From contig OX465582.1 of assembly GCA_950022655.1 (NCBI GenBank), positions 90,363,801-90,427,800 of the forward strand: DNA of 64,000 nt. The letters are read 5' to 3'. Shown here one piece after another: positions 34,395 through 45,000 of this stretch. The position numbers were made by a program, and so were the translations under genes. Numbering within the stretch: the stretch's first letter is position 1; each line of letters starts with the position of its first letter. This DNA is from Alentia gelatinosa. Lineage: Eukaryota > Annelida > Polychaeta > Phyllodocida > Polynoidae. Below the pieces are notes generated by a model, which was not told where the DNA came from, made no database searches, and saw only the letters and a program-made list of their open reading frames with translations.

Positions 34395-34995
34395 ACATAA
34401 ATCCCATCGTGTGAATCCTGCTGAAGTAGAAGTAAGGATATAGGATATAGATACGTCTCGAAGGCAAAATGAAAGTAGACTTCCATGTAATTCCCATCTC
34501 GGAAGAAACATTATCAATATCTGTTTTCCTGTAGTTAAATACAAGTAGTCTGGCAATTTAGGTAAATAGAAAAGGTAGATAGAAGTAAATAGAAAAGAAT
34601 AGCAATATTTACAATAACTGTTACTCAGCAACAAACGTATTATCAGGAAGACCACATATGTTTTATAAGTACATGTAATGGAATTCGATGTATTACTCTT
34701 GTACAGCAATTGCTGAATGCCTGTGGCCTATAAACATTGTTAAAGGTGGTGGTTATGTATGATGTGCACTGTTATATAATGTTGGTTGTTCTGATCACCT
34801 GATTGGATGGATTGTGCAGAAGAACGATGAACGTATCATCGAACACAATTTATGGATCAATAAAAAAGAAAAAGAAATTATCTACTGACTTTGTAGGTTC
34901 AAATAAATGTAAAAATATAAGTATTCTGTCAATTAACAAGCTGTCTCTCTACGTTTAAATGCATGTAAATGCAAGTATTCTGGCAAGTTATTAGA
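34395..34995. other. no gene seen; possible retroposon tail near 34850-34880
   Basis: GGATCAATAAAAAAGAAAAAG has an AATAAA next to an A-rich run, a weak hint of a retroposed 3' end. The rest is AT-rich unique-looking sequence. Confidence 0.35.
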
Positions 34996-34999
34996 GCAT

Positions 35000-35390
35000 G
35001 CTTGCATTCGTTATATATCTAGAAGTTATAGGGGTCCATATAGACTTTTAGGGTACTGCATACAAACTATCCCTTCACTATCTGTGTGCTATGCACTGTG
35101 ACATTGAGACCGGAGCAGGGAGCCAGTGTCTCAGTGTCTTATAGGAGTGCCCAGCTGACCATGACCAATCACTCAAGACCGAAATACCTCATTGACCCAC
35201 TGGTGCTTGATGTATTTGGATCCTAGATAGACAGTTGCAGAAATGGCAAGTTGACTGGGTGCAAGTGGGTTACAGAAAACTATCCATGGGCTGAATCTAA
35301 CTCAAACCGTTCAATTGTTATTCATTTATAATTACATGCTCATTCATCTATGATGAACATACTATTTGCTCCTAGTTAACCCTTTCCATT
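35000..35390 (+). repeat. family L dispersed repeat
   Basis: About 390 bp shared with 53461-53852: GGAGCAGGGAGCCAGTGTCT, GCTGACCATGACCAATCACT, GACCCACTGGTGCTTGATGT, TTCATCTATGATGAACATAC. No inverted ends, tail or frame was recognised. Confidence 0.78.
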
Positions 35391-36485
35391 GCCTACAGAA
35401 ACAGCCCTCCTACAGCAGGCACCTTTTTTGGGAAATGACAATGTCGCATGATGTGTCATGCCATCTGGGTAATTTACCGTAACATTTGATGAGATTTTGT
35501 TATACCAAGTCAAAGTCCAATATAACCCCTTTTTTTAATCTTTTTTTTTTACCAAAATTGCTTCTAATTCAAACAATCTTTTTTATATTCATTGAATTTT
35601 GCATCAATGATGCCTCTAAGATGCCTGGAGGCATCTTGCTGTAATAGCCAGGGGAATGCCTGGAGGCAACATACTGGCTTTGTAGGTTCAAGTGAATGAA
35701 ATATAAGTATTCTATTACTTTCTATAAATGGAGCATTTTGTACTTTGAGGAGGACCCTTATTACTATGAAGGAACTCAATTTCTACAAAAAATTCCAAGC
35801 AGCACTTATCTTAATGGACTGTACCTTTTGAGGCTTCTAAAGCATGTCTATGTCTACAGTGTTTATTGTATAACTTTCACTAACTAAATAAGATAATGTA
35901 CTTCGTCGAAGATTTGTGGAGGAATAATACTTGTATTTGGTTTGTTGTCATTCATGGAAAAAAAAAATGCTTTTATAAAAAAAAAATATTACAAAAATTC
36001 TGGAAATTTTTTAGACTTCAAATAAGGGTGCCTCTAGAACCTCACCCCTGAACGTCTGCGAACCCAAATTGGCATGGAAAATCGCCTTAGTGGATCTGGC
36101 GCTTTACATCCCACGTACCTCCACACCAAGTGAGACAAACCTGAAGAGTGGTTAGAAAGGCAATCAATACCTCCTGAATTCCCCAAGATAAAAAATCCAG
36201 AACCATGTTGACGCCTTCCCGCCTTATCAGTGAGATCTGCCCTTATCGCCGCCCATTATCGCCCGCTTATCAGTGGCGGGGTGTGAGGGGAGGGGGTGGT
36301 CTCACTCTCCCAGCAGATCTTTCGCGGCGCTAGCGCTTACTGATCTTTGCCTCAACCAAAAGCTGGTTTGGGGCCATCCATAAAGTACGTACGCAGAATA
36401 TTCGAAAATTATGGACCCCTCCTCCCACCCCCTACCGATCTTGTATGCAATAGAACAAAGAGGGAGCGGCCCCTTTCTCCGGTAT
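35391..36485. other. no gene seen
   Basis: Frames of 60-70 codons only. GCATCTTG and ATGCCTGGAGGCA words form a small palindromic cluster around 35612-35665. Confidence 0.4.
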
Positions 36486-36487
36486 AT

Positions 36488-36645
36488 ATCCACTAACTAG
36501 GAGCAAAAGGTATGTTGATCATTGATGAATGAGCGAGCAAATATAAATTAATAACAATTAAAAGGTTTGGACAACATTCAGTTCATGGGTAGTTTTCTCT
36601 AACCCACTGGCACCCAGTCAACTTGTCATTTCTTCAACTGCCTGA
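36488..36645 (-). repeat. family L fragment
   Basis: AACTAGGAGCAAAAGGTATG, ATCATTGATGAATGAGCGAG and CCACTGGCACCCAGTCAACT are the reverse complement of the right half of family L. Confidence 0.72.
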
Positions 36646-36769
36646 ATAAATTAAGTCTGGGCGTGGAGAAATACGAGTTTGACCAAAACGTGTTGGTTTC
36701 TTCTTTAGTCCCAAACAGGCAGGTCGGTGCAGAGATTCAAGCGGCTGCAGAATATCTGCTAGGATAGTG

Positions 36770-37020
36770 GGGTGTTCCTCCAGCCAGCCCCACACTGGCT
36801 CTCAGCGCGGCGGCGGGCGGGGAAGCCCCTGTCATGCCCCGCGGCGACGTCTCACACCTTCCTCCAGTGAACCAGACACTGAGGGCCGGCGGGCCCACCT
36901 GATAGCGGCTCAATACCCGCTGTCGGCGGAACGGGGGGCTGGAGGAGGGAGGGGGAGGGTGGGAGGCCGCAAGAGGGAGGGGGGAGGGGGAGAGGGGGTC
37001 GTAGAGGGGCGGGCGGGCGG
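36770..37020. other. GC- and CpG-rich stretch
   Basis: Strongly GC-rich with many CpG (for example CGCGGCGGCGGGCGGGG), followed by GGGAGG repeats. It could be part of a promoter or CpG-island-like region, but no transcription start, splice site or coding exon can be shown. Confidence 0.4.
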
Positions 37021-37030
37021 CGGTGGCACC

Positions 37031-37035
<5 letters not shown>

Positions 37036-37099
<64 letters not shown>

Positions 37100-37116
37100 A
37101 AATGCCATTTTGTGTT

Positions 37117-37172
<56 letters not shown>

Positions 37173-37173
37173 C

Positions 37174-37215
<42 letters not shown>

Positions 37216-37226
37216 CACAAAATGGC

Positions 37227-37258
<32 letters not shown>

Positions 37259-37260
37259 GC
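37036..37260. repeat. (TA)n microsatellite with inverted spacers
   Basis: Four TA runs are separated by spacers carrying AAAATGCCATTTTGTGTTGG (about 37100), its inverse AACACAAAATGGCAT (about 37214), and again ATGCCATTTTTTGTTGG (about 37257). The Ile/Tyr frames across it are artefacts. Confidence 0.92.
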
Positions 37261-37680
37261 CATTTTTTGTTGGTGATTGTGGAAATCGTCGCCTTGACTC
37301 GCTCGGTGTGTCTCCGGCTTCACCCACTCCCAGCAGCCGGACGTCTGTGCGCTTCCGTATCAGCCGGTCGCATCTTTCGGGGAATCTCCGTGTTGTCGCC
37401 GGTGCTCGTCAGGTGGCAGTAGGGCGCCGCTGAGTGAGAGGGAGAGGAGAGAGAGAGAGGGGTGTGGTGTGGCGTGGTGGACGGCGGGGCGGCGGCGGTG
37501 AGGGAACAAACGTAGCGCGCCCACCACGGAGCCACCAGTCTACCTCCAGACTCGGCCAGCGGCGCTTCCTCCAGGCGCGCCTAGGAGCAGAGGACGGGGT
37601 TCGGGCGGGAAGCCATGCGCCTCCCTGCCGCCAGTCACCACCTGAGAACGTGGGGTCTCGCTACGGAAGCCACTGCCGCT
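37261..37680. other. GC-rich stretch, possible promoter or first-exon region
   Basis: CpG-rich sequence continuing the 36.8-kb block past the TA repeats. It contains a short frame from ATG at 37614 (MRLPAASHHLRTWG, 26 codons). Without a splice or homology signal, no gene is called. Confidence 0.35.
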
Positions 37681-37689
37681 CACACCGCC

Positions 37690-38095
37690 GCCTGACACCC
37701 CCTGGTCAACCCGGAGCGGACACCCGGTCACTGCGGAGCGGACACCCGGTCACCTTGTGTGGACACCTGGTCACTGTGAAGCGGACACCCGGTCACACGG
37801 CCAGCTGACACCCGGTCGCACGGCCAGCTGACACCCAGTCACCCCAGAGCTGACACCCAGTTACCCTGGAGCTGACACCCAGTCACTGCAGAGCAGACAC
37901 CTGGTCGTCCTGTAGCTGACACCCGACCTCGAGGTTGATACCCGGTCCCTGTGGAGTGGACACCCAGTCCCTGCAGAGTGGACACCCAGTCACCCTAGAG
38001 CGAACACCTGGTCACACTCAGTCATCCCAGAGCAGACACTTGGTCCACCCATAGCCTACACCCGGTCACCCCGCAGCTGACACCCGCTCACCCTG
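37690..38095. repeat. about 24-bp minisatellite
   Basis: Variants of GCTGACACCCAGTCACCC and GCGGACACCCGGTCACC are repeated about 16 times with some irregular spacing. Confidence 0.88.
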
Positions 38096-38269
38096 GAAGG
38101 AGATCTCAGTGAGTGAGTGGGTGAGTAAGTGGGTGAGGACTGTTGAGTGTCTGTATCACCTCGGAGGAGTAGCCAGGAGCTAGTCCTGGCGAGGATAATA
38201 TCTGTGACTACCCCCGCATGATTTACTCCAACACCGCATGGTCGGGGTGTATCTACTTGTACCCAGCGT

Positions 38270-38780
38270 ATGGTGTGAGTCTGTGGCTGTATTCCTCCCG
38301 GTATCGCCGGGTATCAGTGTGCGCTCAGCGGAACCGGAACTACCCGTCCGCACCGCACGGAACCGGAAGTACCCGTCCGTACTGCCCGGCGCGCGGGGTC
38401 CCATTCCGGGCACTCCCAGGAGGTGAAGGACACTCGACTACCTACCACTATACTGCCATCAGAGGGTTACTCGCTCTCCACCCCGATCACAGCCCGACCG
38501 ATACGCCACTGACCTACTTGCCCGTCCAGCCGTGACGCCGGATATACGGGTGGAGAGTGTACACACCTCCACGTGCTCGCGGCGGGCGGCGGGCGGCCTC
38601 CTCCCGTAGGCTCAGACCGTGGAGGAGGGGCGGGGCTCGAGGCCGGCACAGAGCGCTGCCCACGTGGGGACTGGCGCATCGCCCCTCCTACTCACCAGAG
38701 GGCGTTACTGCGGCAATTGCTGGTGATTTGCGCCTCGTTGTGGTGGCTGAACGGAGGTTGGTTTGCGTGGAGGTGACCAC
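38270..38780. other. CpG-rich stretch without recognisable gene
   Basis: High CpG content (for example CCGTAGGCTCAGACCGTGG). A short duplication CGGAACCGGAACTACCCGTC and CGGAACCGGAAGTACCCGTC lies at about 38330-38380. Overlapping frames of 60-105 codons on both strands have no domain. Confidence 0.4.
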
Positions 38781-38849
38781 AAGAGGGGGGAGTGTACCAC
38801 ATGGTGCAGTTATATAGGGTAGAGCAAGCACAAGGTACAGCCATAACGT

Positions 38850-39660
38850 GTAGAACCACCACACAGCACAGTCACTTTGAAAGACAAGCCATAAGCTGAA
38901 GAAATGGAGTGAAGCCATTGAGTGAAGCCATAAACAGGAGCGCTAGAACTAAACTAGAGCCAGCCCATGGTGCAGCCATACAGGGAAGAGTCAGCACATA
39001 GTGCAGCCATACAGGGAAGAGCCAGCACATGGTACAGCCACACTGAGAGAGAAGACATGCACTGAAGATATGGAGTGAAGCCATTGAGTGAACCCATAAA
39101 CCGGAACCTTAGAGTGAGGTTATAGAGTAAAGCCATGGAGTGAAGACATACTGTGAAGCTATAAAACAAAACCATAAACTGGAGCCCTAGAGAGGAGTGG
39201 TAAATTGAGGCCAGAGAGTGAAGCCAGAGAGTGAAGCTATATAGTGAAGCCATAGAGTGGAGCCATAGAGTGGAGCCATAGAGTGGAGCCATAGAGGGAA
39301 GCTATAAACCATAGCCCTAGAGTGGGGCCCTAGATTGAGGCCATAGAGTGAAGCCACGGATTGAAGCCATAGAGTGAGGCCAAGAGTGAATACGCAGAGT
39401 TGCCACAGAGTGACATCAAAGAGTGAAACCATGGATCAAAGCCATAGAGTTAAACCTTATAGTGAAGTCCTAGAGTGAAGCTATAGAGGGAAGCCATAGA
39501 GTGAAGCCATAGGGTGGAGCCATAAAGTGAAGCCATAGAGTGAAGCCATATGGTTGAGCCATAGGGTGGAACCATAGCGTGAAGCCATAGGGTGGCGCCA
39601 TAGTGAAAAGCCATAACGTGAAGCCATAGTGTGAACTCATAGAGTGAAGCCAGAAGGTGG
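38850..39660. repeat. 13-bp minisatellite
   Basis: Units of TAGAGTGAAGCCA and TAGAGTGGAGCCA in long succession, degenerate at the left. A longer duplicated block with GCAGCCATACAGGGAAGAG lies near 38970-39020. Minus-strand Leu/Tyr-rich frames (for example LYGSTLWLHSMA) are read from the repeat. Confidence 0.92.
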
Positions 39661-39769
39661 TTAAATCAGAAGGTAAACACTACCATGAAGTAGGAAGGCA
39701 GGCCTGGAAATCCCTCTACACAGTACTGCTAGCTCCCACCTCACACCCCACACCCTACTGCGCCCACCT

Positions 39770-40070
39770 CACATGCCAAAGGATTCACCACGCTCGAGTG
39801 GCGTCGTAGGTAACCGCTCCCCTGGCCGCCCTTTTCACATCCCGCAAAACTCTGCCTTTACCTGCACCACTCCTGCCAGCAGCGAAGCCACAGTCGGGGC
39901 TTCAGCAGGCCGCCCCACCCCCCCCATCAGCGCCGGGCTCCACGGGCCCCGCGCCGGTCACACCCGCCCGCGCCACGCCCTTCTCCCGGCGGCGGGGGGG
40001 AAGGGGGAGAGGGGGGAGGAGGCCCAGCCAGCAGCCAACTCTCCAGTGCAGTTGGACTGAGCGGGACCGG
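39770..40070. other. GC-rich stretch with a 95-codon frame
   Basis: The plus-strand frame 39773-40060 starts MPKDSPRSSGVVGNR and is Pro/Ala/Gly-rich. It has no recognisable domain and probably stays open because the sequence is GC-rich. Gene status is not supported. Confidence 0.3.
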
Positions 40071-40079
40071 CATAGACTC

Positions 40080-40695
40080 TCAGGGTGGTCTCCTGTTTAG
40101 ATCATAACCATTTTGGTTTCTTCACCAGCTGGCATCTACTGCCACTCCACTTAGCATCAGTATGCGAGGGAAATAGAATCCCTGACTGCATATATATAAG
40201 GGAGAACAAAAACAGGCTTCCATTAGTGGTGTTTGTAGAATATTGTATTAGATGATTCCCCACAGCCATTTGATAGGATCCTGGATTTATAGTTGTGAAT
40301 ATCATAGTGAACTAGAGTGAGTGTTGTTTCAGTGGAATACAAGGCAAATCTAACACATACACCGCACAAAGTCCTACGGCACTGCCACTGAGAAACCAAA
40401 TGTGCAGTGAATGGTAATACACGAGCTCTCACGACAGGGAAAGCTAAGGGGCAATCAAGCTGTGTGGATCAAAACAAAAATAGTCTTACTTAAACTTCCA
40501 TCACTTTGCCCGGCTCAGATTCCTGGAGCAATCTTGGGAACGATTGCTTGGAAAACGGTCGACCTTTAGCTTGGTGAGTGGTGATGATCAGGGCTCGGGA
40601 TCAGTGGGAGGTACCCAGAGGATGACCTTATCTGTCAGTTATCTGCATGGACTATCAGGAGCTAGCCGGCCAGCAAACCCAAGGTGAGTGCCGTC
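40080..40695. other. no gene seen
   Basis: No recognisable features. Frames are below 70 codons. Confidence 0.45.
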
Positions 40696-40701
40696 CTTCT
40701 G

Positions 40702-41380
40702 TTAAGTGGGAGTCTAACGGTGAGATTCACGTACCTCACAGGGTGTTTGTCGGAGACAAATCCTGCTGAGATTTATGTACCTCACGGGGTGGGTTTCTGA
40801 GACAAATCCTGCTGAGATTCATCTACATCACAGGGTGTTTGTCTGAGACAAATCCTGTTGGGTTTCATGTACCTCACAGGGTGTCTGTCTGAGACAAATC
40901 CTGCTGAGATTCATGTACCTCACAATGTATTTATCTGAAACAAATCCTGCTGAGATTCATGTACGTCACAGGGTGTTTGTCTGAGATAAATCCTGCTGAG
41001 ATTCATGTATCTCACAGGTTGTCTGTCTGAGACAAATCCTGCTGAGATTCATGTACCTCACAGGATGTCTGTCTGAGACAAATCCTGCTGAGATTCATGT
41101 ACCTCACAATGTATTTATCTGAAACAAATCCTGCTGAGATTCATGTATGTCACAGGGTGTTTGTCTGAGATAAATCCTGCTGAGATTCATGTACCTCACA
41201 GGGTGTCTGTCTGAGACAAATCCTGCTGAGATTCATGTACCTCACAGGATGTCTGTCTGAGACAAATCCTGCTGAGATTCATGTACCTCACAATGTATTT
41301 ATCTGAAACAAATCCTGCTGAGATTCATGTATGTCACAGGGTGTTTGTCTGAAATAAATCCTGCTGAGATTCATGAACGC
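40702..41380. mobile_element. family B end expanded into a 46-bp array
   Basis: The left edge is the family B terminus TTAAGTGGGAGTCTAACGG. It runs straight into repeats of the family B subterminal segment (GAGATTCATGTACCTCACAG, GGTGTTTGTCTGAGACAAAT, CCTGCT), spaced 46 bp (40763, 40809). About 14 units follow. No right terminus is found, and the array ends after GATTCATGAACG. Confidence 0.85.
40921..41372. repeat. 184-bp higher-order repeat (4 x 46 bp)
   Basis: The diagnostic unit CACAATGTATTTATCTGAAA recurs at 40921, 41105 and 41289, exactly 184 bp apart. In between come units with GGGTGTTTGTCTGAGATAAA, a GTCTGTCTGAGACAAAT unit and a CAGGATGTCTGTC unit in the same order. Confidence 0.92.
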
Positions 41381-41825
41381 TTGGAGCTACATGCACTGTT
41401 GGATGGATCTATCATCAATTTCCTTTCATTCAGGAAACACGAGAAATAGTTCACCTGTTTAGGGCGTTTTTCAATTCATTTCAACCCGGTTTACGTCTTC
41501 ATAGGTTTAATGTTAGGAACCCGTTCGCCTGTGAAGGTAATGTAAGCCGTACTCAGTGGATAGTGGGTCATGGTATCCTCGTAGTTAATAATGTTCCTGA
41601 CCATGAATCCGGCATGAGATAAAATCAGAAACTCACCCAATGAAAATAATTTGGTTCATAGTCCACCTCGTCTGACTGCTACGTAATTTACACATCTTCG
41701 CTTTGTGAATTACTCCACAGTAAAACTTGATGGAATACAGACCAAGTCATTGTGGTCACGTGAGTTTCCTTCAAAGTAGTCATTGAATACATTTGTGTTG
41801 ACATCAAAGGTTTATGATGAACATA
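41380..41825. other. no gene seen
   Basis: A small E-like piece (CATAGGTTTAATGTTAGGAAC, near 41500) is the only recognisable element. Confidence 0.4.
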
Positions 41826-41829
41826 ATGA

Positions 41830-41945
41830 GCAATACGATAAACATGACAATAAATGACGATAAGCATGACAATACATGACGATAAGCATGACAATACATG
41901 ACGATAAGCATGACAATACATGACGATAAACATGACAATGAATGG
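41830..41945. repeat. 22-bp tandem repeat, about 5 copies
   Basis: ACATGACGATAAGCATGACA units with 22-bp spacing. Confidence 0.9.
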
Positions 41946-42035
41946 CGAAATTATATATCCAGAACACAATGGAATAACAAAAGATAAGCGGGGTGGGAAT
42001 ACTCGACCAGGTAGCATTATATGATTCACATACAT

Positions 42036-42344
42036 AAGGCCTGTCTCCATTGGCCGATTTCCCGCCACCGATGTAGAGTCGGGAACCACTGAGGGACTTT
42101 TGGCATTGCTAAGCCAAAATCGGTCAATGGAAACGATGCGTTCTTGAAATTACCCACAACTTTTCCCGCTTAGATTATGCAATGTGACACCACCTACCAC
42201 TGAGAGAAAGCTTGGTCACTGAGTGAAATCTACTTCCCTCAGCGATTTTTCTATACTGATGTACAATCACTTGCAACACTAACAGACTTTCTGGGTAACT
42301 CAAAAAGTCCATGCAATTTTCGTCGGCCAATGGAAACGGGACTT
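42036..42344. mobile_element. GTTTCC-family MITE
   Basis: Ends AAGGCCTGTCTCCATTGGCC and CGGCCAATGGAAACGGGACTT, with AGTCGGGAACCACTGAGGG inside. Flanks are ATA/TATA-like. Confidence 0.75.
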
Positions 42345-42349
42345 ATATG

Positions 42350-42608
42350 CCTGTCAGTGTTAGTCACCATGTCAGTGACACATAATCTGTGAGGGTGCAG
42401 TGGATACTCTGTTTTCAATGATTTTTACATGTGGAAACTGATAGAAATACTTTGAGTCTGTACTGATTCGGTGGGTGGTGTTGTTATTGCGTAATTTATA
42501 CCAAATCAGTCAGTCACCACTTCAAATGTCTGGCGGATTCCATTCACTGATCTTGCGTCGGTGGTTCCTGATCGGTGCACATTAATGAGCCAATTGATCT
42601 GGGCTTAA
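42350..42608. mobile_element. GTTTCC-family related segment
   Basis: GGCGGATTCCATTCACTGAT and GAGCCAATTGATCTGGGCTT resemble the right half of the segment 31036-31421, again directly behind a complete copy. Confidence 0.5.
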
Positions 42609-42729
42609 AGGGCAATTAACTCCACCAAATGACACACCCTGCCATTGAATCGGGCTCCGTCGTTGGTACACTGTGGCAATATCTATGTAAGGTTTGACCC
42701 TCTGGATATATACACAATATTGACCGAGA

Positions 42730-42830
42730 CTATGTAACAGGTGTGTCCTTCCATGTGAATCCAATCCTCCATTTGCCCTAGAGAATGGGAAAAGTAATAC
42801 CTCTTGGAGGTGCACTGCACATTACCAGTA
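42730..42830 (+). mobile_element. family C left-part fragment
   Basis: CAGGTGTGTCCTTCCATGTG, CCTAGAGAATGGGAAAAGTA and ATACCTCTTGGAGGTGCACT match 59770-59850. Confidence 0.7.
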
Positions 42831-42856
42831 GAACAGATACAGCAGTTTGATCACAA

Positions 42857-43475
42857 AGCCCAAAACACATCTACTGATTGAACGATTAGTTCCCAAATCG
42901 TATGGGAGTCAGTGAACTTGTCCCAGGCAAGTTACGTAATACCTTGGCCCATGTCGGCCACCCAATCAAGTGCCAGGAATCGGTGAACTTGTCCCAGGCA
43001 AATTTCGTAATAGCTCGGCCCCGTGCCAGCCACCCAATCAAGCCCCATTTACCAATGTTCTGTTGTCAGCGTCTAGATTTATCAACATGTTGATAAAATT
43101 TTGGCCACTGATTTAGAAACATAGAAACCATAACTTGTCGCTGAAAAAATAACATATCAAGTAGGTGGTTCACTAATCGCTGCCTGACCTTTGCCTAGCT
43201 GTGATACATCTACCGACTCCGGCCGACTCTGTTAGGATTCCTCGCCTGAGACAAGTTACCGTACGTTTGTCGCCGACAAAGGTACATAAATGTTCCGAAA
43301 TCGGTAGATGTGTATTGGGCATTAGCGGAGCACCAGCTAAGGCAAAATTGTTTCCAGTACCGGGCCTAATATGTGGCCTAAACAATTGGTGTCTAGATCT
43401 GTAGTTAAAAAGCAAACAAAAAAGCCGAAAATCTTCTCCGCATTCTCCCAAATCAACTCCGCCAGACAAATAAAA
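42857..43475 (-). mobile_element. family A element with 140-bp extension
   Basis: It carries the family A core, including a 96-bp internal duplication (GTGAACTTGTCCCAGGCAA occurs twice, near 42911 and 42980). Beyond the usual end (TGTGTATTGGGC) another 140 bp follows, with GAGCACCAGCTAAGGCAAAA, TAATATGTGGCCTAAACAAT and GCATTCTCCCAAATCAA, also present in inverse at 61545-61675. A 98-codon minus-strand frame spans extension and core. Confidence 0.75.
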
Positions 43476-43666
43476 AATACATTTTTAGTATGATAATATA
43501 TGTGTTCATTCTATAGGCCAGACTTCCAAGCTAGGCTCCTGTGAAACTGGCCAGCTCACCAAAAATAGAACAGCTCACCCGAATAGAACCGAGAAGATCC
43601 GGGAAAGTCCGTAGCCAGCTGGGGCGGTGTCGGGGATATAAGAAGGCATCAGGTGGTGGTTTGTGT

Positions 43667-43838
43667 GTACCTTTACATAACCTTATTCTAGTCATGTCCG
43701 TATTACACTGTGGAAACTAGTGAATGATAGAATTTTACACCGAATCACCAACAAAAAATGGAGTACCTTTACATAACCTTATTCTAGTCATGTCCGTATT
43801 ACACTGTGGAAACTAGTGAATGATAGAATTTTACACCG
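43667..43838 (+). repeat. perfect 76-bp direct repeat, 96-bp offset
   Basis: The 76 bp from GTACCTTTACATAACCTT to GAATTTTACACCG at 43667-43742 recur without a mismatch at 43763-43838. A 20-bp spacer separates them. Confidence 0.95.
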
Positions 43839-43844
43839 GTTCCT

Positions 43845-44515
43845 GTAAAAATCCCAGCAAATACTTATGAAGTAAACCTTGTAATGAGTATACTTACTGT
43901 GCATACAATGTATTTTACTTATTAACAAACAGGACGAACTACAGTTGTTGTTACTGCAAGTTATATATGTATTAATCTGAAAAATCTGTATGTCATGAAA
44001 AGAAGGTAGTCTACTTGATATTACCTCACTAACTCATTTCATCTATTTTTGTTTTGAAGATACGATCAATTAATCAAACTGTCGTCCGATCATAACCGTT
44101 TTTCTCCAAAAATATTTCTTTGAACCCATACAAGTTATTAAAAAAAAGTAAAAAAAAGATACATGTATACCATATGTGGTTCCGTCAGGGAAGCGTTTAA
44201 AGGCATCTACTACAATACACAGTGGCGTCACCTGGTCATTTTCAAATGCTGATAATTATCAATCAATACCAGTTCCTTTGACTTACTTTAGTATAAAATA
44301 AAAGAAGTATAGCATATCATTGAGATGGACATAACCCAATAGGTAAATTCGGTCCTTTTACTGATTTATATAGGAAATGCACTAAAAGATATAACTTTCT
44401 TCGATTCTCTCAAGGACAAGGATGGTGGCCAATTAAGCTTTAACGTATGTGTGTTTTACCACACATGTCCTATAATTTGTGAAAGTTTTAAGGAAATGAC
44501 TTGGGTTATACTATG
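43845..44515. other. no gene seen
   Basis: AT-rich unique-looking sequence. Confidence 0.45.
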
Positions 44516-44519
44516 TGAA

Positions 44520-45000
44520 AAACAACTTGTGCCCTATGGGATCTACCCTATTCAGCGCCCTATGAGCTCTACCTTTCCAGTGCCCTATGATCTCCCTACC
44601 CTCGCAGCACTCTGAGAACTCTATAAGTTCTATGAGACCTCTCCCAATGCCTTATGATTTCTATCGAACCATACCCTTTGACCATTAACCTCTTCAGTGG
44701 TTTATGAGTTGCACTTTCCCAGTCCCATACCTCAATCCTATTTCCTCTTTCCTTGCCATGAATCAGGTCAAATAACAGCCCCAACAGTTAATCCCCATAG
44801 CACGTACATCGATTCTATCCCAAGTCTTTTGTGTGTCTCTCTGCATAATTACACAGCCAGTTAAGTTGGCTAAGATGACTGTGTCACCACATCCATACAT
44901 AGATCTAGACTCTACCCTACGAGCTCCATCCTATGAGATCTCCCCTTTCCAACACCACATGAGCTCTACCCTCCCATTGTCCTATGAGCTGTGATTCTTC
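44520..45000. repeat. degenerate minisatellite (GCCCTATGAGCTCTACC units)
   Basis: Units at about 44530-44680 and again 44920-45000 are separated by the segment that is duplicated downstream. Confidence 0.7.

Noticed and set aside
36737..37433. Frames of 107-196 codons around the TA repeat
   Set aside because: They run through the (TA)n tract as Ile/Tyr repeats and through GC-rich sequence that is open in several frames.
38872..39432. Leu/Tyr/Ser-rich minus-strand frames resembling membrane proteins
   Set aside because: The hydrophobic look comes from the 13-bp repeat TAGAGTGAAGCCA read in reverse.
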